Part shown: in pieces, positions 51,715 through 59,772 of the stretch
Position numbering within the stretch: position 1 is the first letter of the stretch
Layout: every line of letters starts with the position of its first letter
NCBI RefSeq assembly: GCF_020687745.1
Contig: NZ_JAJEWK010000002.1
Location: 62,001-126,000 of the forward strand
Length of the DNA stretch: 64,000 nucleotides
Reading direction: 5' to 3'
Origin: Chryseobacterium sp. MFBS3-17
GTDB taxonomy: Bacteria > Bacteroidota > Bacteroidia > Flavobacteriales > Weeksellaceae
Translations under genes and position numbers: made by a program
Notes under the pieces: model-generated
Seen by the model: only the letters and a program-made list of their open reading frames with translations
What the model was told of the DNA's origin: nothing
The model's database searches: none

Positions 51715-54327
51715 GCTTCTGAAATCATTAAATTTAGCAGCATCAAAAGCGCCTCCAAAAATATATTACATATTTTAATTATCCTAATTTTTAACAGTTT
51801 TTTAGCAAAGTTGAGCGCTCAAAATTCGTCTGAAAATAAGATAGTTAATGATACGGTACGCAAAACAGATACCATTAAACTTCCGGCAGAGCAACTGGCT
51901 GATATTGTGCGGACTAAAGCGGATAGTGAACGCAACGATTTTCAGCATAAAATGACCTACCTGAATAAGCAGGCACAGGTGAAATATCAGGATATGCAGA
52001 TTGATGCAGATTATATCCGGATAGACTGGAAGAAAAATGAAATCTATGCCCGCGGTGAAATAGATTCTACAGGAAAAGTCATTGCTCCGGCCATCGCGAC
52101 CCAGGGTGGCAAGCAATATGAATACAATGATTTTGTGTACAACTACAAAACCCGCCAGGCCATTGCCTATAACGCCCGAACCGAAGAGAATGAGGGGGTG
52201 ATTGTAGCTCAGAAAACCAAGAAGTATAACGATTCTGTGTTTTTTATGCGCAGAGGACTCTTTACTACAGATGAATATTTTCTGCAGAAGAAAGATACAC
52301 TGGCAGATTACCACTTGCTGGCATCCCATATTAAGCTCGTTAAAGGTAAAGAAAAGTCATCCATTGTTACGGGCCCCGTGCAGATGTACATTGAGCAGGT
52401 GCCTACACCGCTCATTATGCCATTTGCTATTTTGCCGTTTTCGGACAAGCGTTCTGCGGGAATTCTGATTCCGAGTTTTGGCGAACGACAGGATGTAGGC
52501 TTTTTTCTGAACAGCCTGGGGTATTACCAACCCATCGGCGAGCATTTTGATGTAAAACTTCTCATTGATTTTTATACCAAAGGTAGCTGGAACCTTCGGC
52601 CGGAAACCAATTATATCAAACGATACCGCTATACCGGGAACTTTTCTGCAGATATAGGCTCCACCGTACGCGGAATTAAAGGTCTGGATGATTACAGTAA
52701 AATCAATACCTACCGTATTGCATGGCGCCATTCTCAGGATTCCAAAGCGAACCCGTTGCTCAATTTCAGCGCTTCTGTAGATCTGGTGAGTTCCAAATTC
52801 TATAACAATACTATTAACAATAATTACATCTTTAACCAGAATGTACTCAATACACAACAGAATTCTACCATCAGCATTACCAAGCGATTCCTGAATCTGC
52901 CCGTCACCCTTACCGGAACCACATCTTATTCTCAGAACTTTTCTACCGGCCTGGGAGACCTGCGCTTACCGCAACTAAATGTGGCGGTGAACCAGTTTTA
53001 CCTTTTTAAACCAAAAACAGGAGTGCGGGAAGGGCTTCTGGAAAATATAACCGTGAACACCGGACTGAACTTTACCAATTTCGTGAATACCGGAGAGGGC
53101 GAAATGTTTACCAGTGCCATGTGGGAAAAAATGCAGACCGGACTCCGCAATAATATCGGACTGGGAACCAATACCACCATCGCCAAATATTTTACCTTCT
53201 CACTGGGAGCCAATATTGACAATGCCCTTACCACCAAAACACTGAACAAACAGTACAATCCCGTGACCAATATGGTGGATAATGAACTTGAAAAGCGCAT
53301 CAGCGGTTATTCCATGTTCAGCACTACCGCCAGCCTGCAGACCACCCTGTACGGAACCAAAATATTTAAGGCCGGCTCTGCCATTCAGGGAATTCGTCAT
53401 ATGCTGATGCCCAGTATCGGATTCAGCTACCGGCCGGATTTCGGCAATCCTGATTTCGGATATTTCAGAAACTATTACGATGCCTCCGGAACATTGATCC
53501 CTTATTCTATATTTGAAGGAGGAATTATCGGTTCGCCCACATCGGGAATGGAAGGTTCGCTAAATTTCAGTATTGGCAATAATATTGAAATGAAAGTACG
53601 GTCTAAAAAAGATTCTACTGGCGTGAAGAAAATTAAAATTTTTGAAGCCCTGAATATTACCGGTGGTTATAATTTTGCAGCCAAAGACCACCCCTGGTCC
53701 ACGTTTTCCGTAAATGGTCAGTCTTCATTGTTTGAAGGAAAACTGAGCCTGAACAGCAGTCTGCTGATCGATCCCTATGAAAACATCTTTCTGGAAGAAG
53801 AAAACCGGATGTTCAGAACAGAAAATTTCGGGAAGTTCAACATACAGTCCTTCAATCTTCAGCTTTCTTACCCGCTGAGTGAGGAGCTTTTCGGTGAGAA
53901 AGAAGAACTGGCAGAAAAGTATAAGATGAAAGGTGAGATCAGAAACGAGAATTATTTCTTTGATGATGATCACTACGCGCGCTTCCATCAGCCATGGTCG
54001 CTGAATGTCAATGCCAATTACGGCTATACCCGCGGTGGGTCCATGTTTGGCAGATCGGTAGCTTCTGTGGGTCTGGACGGCAGCATACAGCTTACTCCAT
54101 ACTGGAATATCAACGGATCCACGCACTATGATTTCATTACCAAAGATCTGGCCTATACACGTCTCGGGTTTTCACGGGATCAGCGGAGTTTTACCATTAA
54201 TTTCAACTGGGTGCCCTTCGGGCAGTACAAGGTTTATGATTTCTTTATCGGCATCAAAGCTAATATCCTGAGTGACGCACTGAAATACAAAGACCGCAGT
54301 TTTACACAGCCTAATGCGCCGTTTTAA
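51712..54327 (+). CDS. lptD: LPS assembly outer-membrane protein LptD-like
   Basis: An 871-residue outer-membrane protein of the LptD/OstA group in Bacteroidota. A signal peptide (about residues 20-37, ending LSAQ) precedes an OstA-like beta-jellyroll (about 70-235), with QAQVKYQDMQIDADYIRIDWKKNEIYARG, then the barrel domain with SDKRSAGILIPSFGERQDVGFFLNSLGYYQPIGEHFDVKLLIDFYTKGSW. It would insert LPS into the outer leaflet. No ATG is available at the start; TTG at 51712 is used, but it lies within a -7 promoter match, so the real start is uncertain and could be a rare codon a few bases later. Confidence 0.88.
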   Translation: MASEIIKFSSIKSASKNILHILIILIFNSFLAKLSAQNSSENKIVNDTVRKTDTIKLPAEQLADIVRTKADSERNDFQHKMTYLNKQAQVKYQDMQIDADYIRIDWKKNEIYARGEIDSTGKVIAPAIATQGGKQYEYNDFVYNYKTRQAIAYNARTEENEGVIVAQKTKKYNDSVFFMRRGLFTTDEYFLQKKDTLADYHLLASHIKLVKGKEKSSIVTGPVQMYIEQVPTPLIMPFAILPFSDKRSAGILIPSFGERQDVGFFLNSLGYYQPIGEHFDVKLLIDFYTKGSWNLRPETNYIKRYRYTGNFSADIGSTVRGIKGLDDYSKINTYRIAWRHSQDSKANPLLNFSASVDLVSSKFYNNTINNNYIFNQNVLNTQQNSTISITKRFLNLPVTLTGTTSYSQNFSTGLGDLRLPQLNVAVNQFYLFKPKTGVREGLLENITVNTGLNFTNFVNTGEGEMFTSAMWEKMQTGLRNNIGLGTNTTIAKYFTFSLGANIDNALTTKTLNKQYNPVTNMVDNELEKRISGYSMFSTTASLQTTLYGTKIFKAGSAIQGIRHMLMPSIGFSYRPDFGNPDFGYFRNYYDASGTLIPYSIFEGGIIGSPTSGMEGSLNFSIGNNIEMKVRSKKDSTGVKKIKIFEALNITGGYNFAAKDHPWSTFSVNGQSSLFEGKLSLNSSLLIDPYENIFLEEENRMFRTENFGKFNIQSFNLQLSYPLSEELFGEKEELAEKYKMKGEIRNENYFFDDDHYARFHQPWSLNVNANYGYTRGGSMFGRSVASVGLDGSIQLTPYWNINGSTHYDFITKDLAYTRLGFSRDQRSFTINFNWVPFGQYKVYDFFIGIKANILSDALKYKDRSFTQPNAPF

Positions 54328-54394
54328 GGGATAGCGGTTGACCCCGGACCGTACTGCTCACAAAGATCACCAACTATCCGCACATAGGGTCGGC

Positions 54395-54424
54395 TTGATG
54401 ATTCTGAATTTAGTTTTATATTTG
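54395..54424 (+). promoter_or_regulatory. Promoter of ridA
   Basis: TTG (54395-54397), a 19-base spacer and TATATTTG (54417-54424). It lies 16 bases before the ATG at 54441. Confidence 0.75.
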
Positions 54425-54440
54425 CACAAACATTTTTTTT

Positions 54441-54821
54441 ATGAAGAAAGTAATATCTACCGCACATGCACCTGCAGCCATCGGACCTTACGCACAAGCC
54501 AATATGGCGGGCGGTATTCTGTATATCTCCGGTCAAATTCCTGTAGATCCGGCCACCGGAAATCTGGCGGAGGGTATAGAAAAAGAAACCCACCAGGTAA
54601 TGAAAAACCTGCAGGCCATCCTTACAGAAGCCGGCCTGACTTTCAACCATGTGGTGAAAGCGACCATTTTCCTTAAAAATATGGATGATTTTGCGGTGGT
54701 TAATGAAATTTACGCGTCTTATCTGGATGCAGCACACTACCCGGCAAGAGAAACGGTTCAGGTGTCGTGCCTGCCCAAGAATGTGGATGTTGAAATTTCA
54801 ATGATTGCGCATCAGGATTAA
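54441..54821 (+). CDS. ridA: RidA-family reactive imine/enamine deaminase
   Basis: A 126-residue protein of the RidA (YjgF/YER057c/UK114) family. The pattern is complete: APAAIGPYAQAN near the start, LYISGQIPVDPATG, and ARETVQVSCLPKNVDVEISMIA with the active-site arginine. It hydrolyses reactive imine intermediates, such as 2-aminoacrylate, in the cytosol, protecting PLP enzymes. It shares one base with the next gene (TAATG) and has its own promoter. Confidence 0.95.
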   Translation: MKKVISTAHAPAAIGPYAQANMAGGILYISGQIPVDPATGNLAEGIEKETHQVMKNLQAILTEAGLTFNHVVKATIFLKNMDDFAVVNEIYASYLDAAHYPARETVQVSCLPKNVDVEISMIAHQD

Positions 54822-55297
54822 TGAATTTTTTGCGAAATACTTTTGCGGTTCTGGTAGGACTCGCAGTTGCACTGCTTTTAATCACTCTGGGAATCAGATC
54901 TAATCCTAGATGGATTACCTTTGAGGATTTTGCTCCTTTCGAACGCTGGCAGAGTTTTCTGAAATCGGTACAGCATGATGATGGTTTTTTTGCTTTTCTC
55001 CTGCTTTTTACCGGCATCGGTTCCATAGTAGGGGGCGTGGTGACCGCCATTATTGTGAAGTACGGAAAAGTAGCCTATGCGATTCTCATCGGTTTTGTAC
55101 TGCTGTTTTGTGCGGTTATGGATGTGGTCATCTTTCCGTACCATCCCACGTTCTACAAGATCTGCATCTTTCTTACTTTTTTCCCGTTCTCATGGATTGG
55201 AGGGAAAATTGTGGAAGTTATTTATGAAAGAAAAAAAAGAAGACAGCGGAAAGCAGCAAAACTGGCGGCCGGAAACGGGGATCGCCTTTCTTCCTAG
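54821..55297 (+). CDS. Hypothetical inner-membrane protein
   Basis: A 158-residue protein with four hydrophobic segments (residues about 5-23, 46-68, 76-97, 102-121) and a basic tail (KKRRQRKAAK), suggesting an inner-membrane protein with cytosolic C-terminus. I do not recognise a family. It overlaps the ridA stop by one base, so it is translated from the same message. The tail ends 18 bases before a terminator. Function is unknown. Confidence 0.72.
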   Translation: MNFLRNTFAVLVGLAVALLLITLGIRSNPRWITFEDFAPFERWQSFLKSVQHDDGFFAFLLLFTGIGSIVGGVVTAIIVKYGKVAYAILIGFVLLFCAVMDVVIFPYHPTFYKICIFLTFFPFSWIGGKIVEVIYERKKRRQRKAAKLAAGNGDRLSS

Positions 55298-55314
55298 AGT
55301 TCGCTTCGTCATAA

Positions 55315-55347
55315 AAATGCGCCTCAGATTCTGAGACGCATTTTTTT
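55315..55347. terminator. Bidirectional terminator between the ridA unit and htrA
   Basis: AAATGCG and CCTCAG pair with CGCATTT and CTGAG in a near-perfect stem around a short loop. T runs follow on both strands, so it can end both the plus-strand ridA unit and the minus-strand htrA gene. Confidence 0.88.
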
Positions 55348-55370
55348 ATGGTTATAGAAAAATCCCGGGT

Positions 55371-56888
55371 TTAGTTCGGCATGGTAAAGCCGCGGGTGTA
55401 GATCCGTCCGGATTCATCCACGAATTTTACCTGTACATTTCCCTTGTGGTTTTTCAGGATGTTTTCTACTTCTTTCTCAGAATTCACGGGTTTGCCGTTT
55501 ATTTCTATTACGATGTAATTGTCTACAATGCCTATTTTGGCCATTTCGCCACCTACTGCCACGTTCTTGGTCACCACGCCGCTGTTCAGTCCATAGTCTC
55601 TTTTGAAACGGTCATTCAGGGGTTCGAATTCGGCTCCTATTTTTTCCGAAACGCTCAGGTCAGCTTTGCTGCGCACGGTGGTATTTCCTTTCTGGTCTTT
55701 CAGAGTTACTCTGGCTGTATTTTCTTTGCCGTTTCTCAGGTAAGTCACCATCACCTGATCGCCAGGTCTTTTGCTTCCTACAGAGAGGGATAAATCTGCA
55801 AAATCTTTAATAGTGGTCTGGTCTATTTTGGTAATGATGTCTCCGGTACGCAGCCCTGCATCCTCAGCGCCACTTTTTTCGGTCACGTCTGTCACATATA
55901 CGCCGGCTCCGGATTTTAGTTTGGTGTTGTTGCGGGAGTTGTACTGAGCAATTTGCTGATCATTGGATAAGTCCAGTGAGTTTACGCCCAGGAATCCGCG
56001 CTGTACCAGTCCGAATTTCTTGATGTCTTCCACAATTTTCTTGGCAAGGTTAGCAGGTACCGCAAATCCGTATCCCTGATAGTACCCGTTCGTAGAGGAA
56101 ATAGCAGAGTTAATGCCGATGAGGTCGCCATTGGTATTTACCAGTGCACCTCCGGAGTTTCCGGGGTTAATGGCCGCATCGGTCTGGATGAAACTTTCAA
56201 TTGGATTGGTTGCATTTCCCTGACTGCCCAGAATACCGATTCCACGGCCTTTAGCAGAAATAATCCCTGCGGTCACGGTAGAGTTCAGTCCTAATGGGTT
56301 TCCTACCGCCAGCACCCATTGTCCGACTTCCACATTATCCGAGTTGGCGAAGTTCAGGTATGGCAATCCTTTCTCTTCAATTTTCAATAACGAAATATCA
56401 GTGTTGGGGTCGGTTCCCACCAGTGTGGCAATATAGCTTTTCTTATTGCTGAGCACTACTTCCAGTTTATTGGCACCGGCCACCACGTGGTTGTTGGAAA
56501 TGATATAGCCGTCCGGAGAGATGATTACACCGGAACCCATTCCGGATGGAATGTTATCGGGTCTCTGCTGGTTTCGCTGGCTGCGGTTTGGCTGTCCGAA
56601 AAACCATTCGAATATATCCTGTTCCGTACTTCTCCCGGACGTTCTGTTTGAATAGTTTTTAATGGTTACTACTGCCGGTACGGTCATTTTGGAGGCTTGT
56701 ACGAAATCATCGCCCAGTGCGGCCTGGTTAAAGCCGGCAAATGAAACATTGCTCTTGGCATTTGTAAAATATGAGGTTTGGTCTGTGGTTTCTCTGTTTT
56801 CAAAATAATGAATAGCCCCGAAGGTGGTTGCCCCAGACATTACACCAACTACTGCAAATGGCAGTATTTTTTTAAAAATATCTTTCAT
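55371..56888 (-). CDS. Periplasmic serine protease HtrA/DegP-like
   Basis: A 505-residue envelope protease and chaperone. An N-terminal hydrophobic segment (about 8-26) is a signal or anchor. The trypsin-like domain has His134 (NNHVVAG), Asp164 (NTDISLL) and Ser245 (GNSGGALV), forming the catalytic triad. Two PDZ domains follow (about 290-385 and 405-500), the first with KSGAGVYVTDV. Length fits the DegP/DegQ type. It degrades or refolds misfolded envelope proteins. No -7 promoter was found with a perfect match directly upstream; a TAnnnTTTG variant is present. Confidence 0.95.
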   Translation of the reverse strand: MKDIFKKILPFAVVGVMSGATTFGAIHYFENRETTDQTSYFTNAKSNVSFAGFNQAALGDDFVQASKMTVPAVVTIKNYSNRTSGRSTEQDIFEWFFGQPNRSQRNQQRPDNIPSGMGSGVIISPDGYIISNNHVVAGANKLEVVLSNKKSYIATLVGTDPNTDISLLKIEEKGLPYLNFANSDNVEVGQWVLAVGNPLGLNSTVTAGIISAKGRGIGILGSQGNATNPIESFIQTDAAINPGNSGGALVNTNGDLIGINSAISSTNGYYQGYGFAVPANLAKKIVEDIKKFGLVQRGFLGVNSLDLSNDQQIAQYNSRNNTKLKSGAGVYVTDVTEKSGAEDAGLRTGDIITKIDQTTIKDFADLSLSVGSKRPGDQVMVTYLRNGKENTARVTLKDQKGNTTVRSKADLSVSEKIGAEFEPLNDRFKRDYGLNSGVVTKNVAVGGEMAKIGIVDNYIVIEINGKPVNSEKEVENILKNHKGNVQVKFVDESGRIYTRGFTMPN

Positions 56889-57099
56889 AGTCTAATATTA
56901 TTTGCTTTCTGTTACACAAATTCTATGCTATATCAGTCAGAGAAATTTCCTGCTTGTTTCAGTTTTAACGTAAATTTAACAGCTTTTCGCTTATTTTAAA
57001 GGTTACGACAGACATTTTGGTACTGCGCATACGGGTCATTGTTTTTATCAATCATGAAATTTATGTCATTTTGGCATAAGTATCAAATTTTAAATACCT

Positions 57100-57107
57100 T
57101 ATCTTTG
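57100..57107 (+). promoter_or_regulatory. Promoter -7 element for the U32/ferredoxin genes
   Basis: TATCTTTG matches TAnnTTTG and lies 21 bases before the ATG at 57129. The rest of the 240-base gap between htrA and this gene shows no further feature. Confidence 0.6.
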
Positions 57108-57128
57108 CAAAAATTTTCAGAATAAGCA

Positions 57129-58376
57129 ATGACGAAAAGCGGAAAAATAGAATTAATGGCACCTGCAGGGGACTTTAGCGCACTGCAGGCCGCATTGGAT
57201 AATGGCGCAGACTCGGTATATTTCGGGGTCGAACAACTGAATATGCGTGCACGTGCCACCATGAATTTTACTATAGATGATCTTCCGGAGATTTCCAGAA
57301 GATGCAAAGAGAAGGGGGTGCGCACCTACCTTACGCTCAATACCATTATTTATGATCATGATTTATCGATTATAAAAACCCTGCTGGATCAGGCAAAAGC
57401 GGCAGACCTTACCGCCGTAATCGCGATGGATCAGGCGGTGATTGCCTATGCACGTCAGATCGGGATGGAAGTTCATATTTCTACCCAGATTAATATTACC
57501 AATATAGAAACTGTGAAGTTTTACGCACTGTTTGCAGATACCATGGTCATGTCCAGAGAATTGTCCATTACGCAGATTAAAAAAATCTGTGATCAGATTG
57601 AAAAAGAGCAGGTAAAAGGTCCGGCCGGTAATCTGGTAGAAGTGGAAATCTTTGGTCATGGGGCTTTGTGCATGGCGGTTTCCGGTAAATGTTATCTGAG
57701 TCTGCATTCGCATAATTCATCTGCCAACAGAGGAGCGTGTAAGCAAAACTGCCGCAAAAAATATACGGTGATAGATCAGGAAACCGGGTTTGAAATAGAG
57801 CTGGACAATGAATACATGATGTCTCCGAAAGACCTATGCACCATCGGATTCCTGGATCAGATTGTGGATGCAGGGGTGAAGGTGCTGAAGATTGAGGGCC
57901 GCGGACGTGCACCGGAGTATGTGGCTACCGTAACAAAATGTTACCGTGAAGCCATTGATGCAATAGATGAAGGTACTTTCTCTCAGGAAAAAGTGGATGC
58001 GTGGATGAAACAGCTGGAAACGGTGTACAACAGAGGTTTCTGGGATGGTTATTACCTGGGTCAGGAACTGGGCGAATGGTCAGATAATTCAGGATCCAGT
58101 GCAACACAAAAGAAAGTATACATCGGTAAGGGACGCCATTTCTATCCGAAATCCAATGTGGCAGAATTCCTGATTGAAGCCTATGATCTGGCTGTCGGAG
58201 ATAAAGTTCTGATTCAGGGACCTACTACCGGCTCTCAGGAAATGATTCTGGAATCCATGCAGGTAGATACCAAACCTGAAGCGGAAAAAGCTACAAAGTC
58301 TGACGTCATTACCTTCAAAACGGATTTCCGGGTTCGTCCGTCAGATAAATTATATAAAATTGTTGCGAATAACTAA
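57129..58376 (+). CDS. U32-family protein, TrhP/YegQ-like tRNA uridine hydroxylation
   Basis: A 415-residue peptidase-U32 family protein. IELMAPAGDFSALQAALDNGADSVYFGVEQLNMR is the family start, and VEIFGHGALCMAVSGKCYLS is the U32 signature with its two cysteines, followed by NRGACKQNCRKKY with two more, the likely iron-sulfur ligands. Members of the TrhP group form 5-hydroxyuridine at position 34 of tRNA, using prephenate and an Fe-S cluster. This length, with C-terminal extension, fits that group. It overlaps a ferredoxin gene by one base. Confidence 0.9.
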   Translation: MTKSGKIELMAPAGDFSALQAALDNGADSVYFGVEQLNMRARATMNFTIDDLPEISRRCKEKGVRTYLTLNTIIYDHDLSIIKTLLDQAKAADLTAVIAMDQAVIAYARQIGMEVHISTQINITNIETVKFYALFADTMVMSRELSITQIKKICDQIEKEQVKGPAGNLVEVEIFGHGALCMAVSGKCYLSLHSHNSSANRGACKQNCRKKYTVIDQETGFEIELDNEYMMSPKDLCTIGFLDQIVDAGVKVLKIEGRGRAPEYVATVTKCYREAIDAIDEGTFSQEKVDAWMKQLETVYNRGFWDGYYLGQELGEWSDNSGSSATQKKVYIGKGRHFYPKSNVAEFLIEAYDLAVGDKVLIQGPTTGSQEMILESMQVDTKPEAEKATKSDVITFKTDFRVRPSDKLYKIVANN

Positions 58377-58606
58377 TGGTCATTGTCACGCTTCAACGGG
58401 ATAAATGCATCGGGTGTAACTACTGTGCTGAATTTGCACCGGAGTTTTTCCGGATGTCTAAAAAAGACGGAAAGTCGGTACTGCTGAAAACCACAGACAA
58501 GAAAGGGTTTTATACCCTGAAGACGCCCAATCATGAGGCTTTTGAGCCTTGTGAGAAAGCGGCCAAGGCCTGTCCGGTGAAGATTATTTCGGTGAAGGAA
58601 ACCTGA
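58376..58606 (+). CDS. Small ferredoxin
   Basis: A 76-residue single-cluster ferredoxin. Cysteines are at CIGCNYC (residues 11, 14, 17), EPCEK and AACP, an arrangement for one 4Fe-4S or 3Fe-4S cluster. It shares its start with the U32 gene stop (TAATG), so it is probably made in step with that enzyme and may be its electron donor. That pairing is my inference. A terminator follows 24 bases after the stop. Confidence 0.88.
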   Translation: MVIVTLQRDKCIGCNYCAEFAPEFFRMSKKDGKSVLLKTTDKKGFYTLKTPNHEAFEPCEKAAKACPVKIISVKET

Positions 58607-58630
58607 TTGTAAAATATTTTTCAATATGCA

Positions 58631-58657
58631 TAGCGCTCTGATCGAGCGCTATTTTTT
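58631..58657 (+). terminator. Intrinsic terminator after the ferredoxin gene
   Basis: TAGCGCTC (58631-58638) pairs with GAGCGCTA (58644-58651) around a 5-base loop, followed by six T. It separates the U32-ferredoxin unit from the 5-formyl-THF cyclo-ligase gene. Confidence 0.88.
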
Positions 58658-58669
58658 GTACATTTGAGT

Positions 58670-59242
58670 ATGAAAAAATCGGAACTGCGGAAATTATACC
58701 TCCAAAAACGCAAGCAGCTGACCAGAGACGAGGTACGGCAAGAGTCAGTAAAAATATACCACCGCTTCATGGCGCAGTTTCAGCCCAAAGCAGGACAGAA
58801 AGTTCACATATTTCTTTCGATTGCGAAATTTAATGAGGTGGACACAGGGTTTTTCATCCGTTATTTTCTGGAGAATGACATCCGGATATTCCTGCCTAAG
58901 ATGATTGGCGACAAAATCATTGCAGCAGAGTATACCCGGGACACGAAAATGGAAGTGAACAGCTGGGGAATTGCAGAACCGGCTTCTGATGAAGACAGCG
59001 GAATTACCAATTATGATTTTATCATCACGCCATTATTGTACTGTGACCCGAATGGCAACCGGGTAGGGTACGGCAAAGGCTATTACGACGGATTTTTTGC
59101 ATCTGTAAATCAGGAATGTCCCAAAATAGGCGTGGGATTTTTTGCGCCTGATGTGCAGATTGAAGATGTTTCAGAATCAGATGTCGCGCTGGATTATCTT
59201 GTGACTCCTGATGAAATCGTGTCGTTCAAAGGTTTTTCGTAA
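58670..59242 (+). CDS. 5-formyltetrahydrofolate cyclo-ligase
   Basis: A 190-residue enzyme that makes 5,10-methenyl-THF from 5-formyl-THF with ATP. KKSELRKLYLQKRKQLTRDEV is the standard N-terminus, and RVGYGKGYYDGFFA is the conserved ATP and folate loop near the C-terminus, preceded by FIITPLLYCDPNGN. The ATG at 58670 is used; a TTG six bases earlier is also in frame. A TACATTTG element (58659-58666) ends only three bases before the ATG, which would give an almost leaderless message. Its 3' end overlaps that of the convergent lipoprotein gene by 49 bases. Confidence 0.93.
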   Translation: MKKSELRKLYLQKRKQLTRDEVRQESVKIYHRFMAQFQPKAGQKVHIFLSIAKFNEVDTGFFIRYFLENDIRIFLPKMIGDKIIAAEYTRDTKMEVNSWGIAEPASDEDSGITNYDFIITPLLYCDPNGNRVGYGKGYYDGFFASVNQECPKIGVGFFAPDVQIEDVSESDVALDYLVTPDEIVSFKGFS

Positions 59243-59772
59243 AAATTCAGAAAGAAAAATTTAAACTCTTTTTTAAACTGAATTTCTGCCGGAACCAGGA
59301 TATACTGTGCCTCACGGTCAAATTTGCCCAGGCTTTGGTTTGCCTGGTTGAAGTATTCTACCTGAAATTTGGCATAATTTAAAGTATCCTCCTTATAATA
59401 GCGATCCAGTACTTCAAAGGAATTAATCCGGGAATTTTTTACCTTAAGGCTGTCCAGTTCTGTAAACAATGATTTCACCGTAGTGGAATCCGGTTTATAA
59501 AAATAGCCCAGGATCTGGTTATACATGGCCGCATCTATTTCAGTGTCCTTGTTTCCGGAGTTGTAAAGAATAGATAATTCCAGCACTTCACGCACTTTCT
59601 GGCGCGTAATTTTGTTAATGGACTGCAGGGTATCCATCTTTGCAGACGGGTAACTGGTGGTGTTACTGTTGTATTTTACCTGCTCCAGAGAGAGGTTTTC
59701 CTGCTCTTTTTTGCACCCCGTAAACAGTGCAAGCATAAGCCCGAAAAGCAGTAATTTATTGATTCTCTTCAT
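59194..59772 (-). CDS. Lipoprotein, function unknown
   Basis: A 192-residue lipoprotein starting MKRINKLLLF with lipobox FTGC (Cys20). The mature domain is charged and mainly helical, without a family I recognise. It begins inside the last 17 bases of the upstream transmembrane gene, so the two are translated together, suggesting a shared envelope role. The start was set at the ATG at 59772, which yields the signal; an ATG ten codons upstream would precede it with a charged stretch. The 3' end overlaps the cyclo-ligase gene by 49 bases in the opposite direction. Confidence 0.72.
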   Translation of the reverse strand: MKRINKLLLFGLMLALFTGCKKEQENLSLEQVKYNSNTTSYPSAKMDTLQSINKITRQKVREVLELSILYNSGNKDTEIDAAMYNQILGYFYKPDSTTVKSLFTELDSLKVKNSRINSFEVLDRYYKEDTLNYAKFQVEYFNQANQSLGKFDREAQYILVPAEIQFKKEFKFFFLNFYEKPLNDTISSGVTR

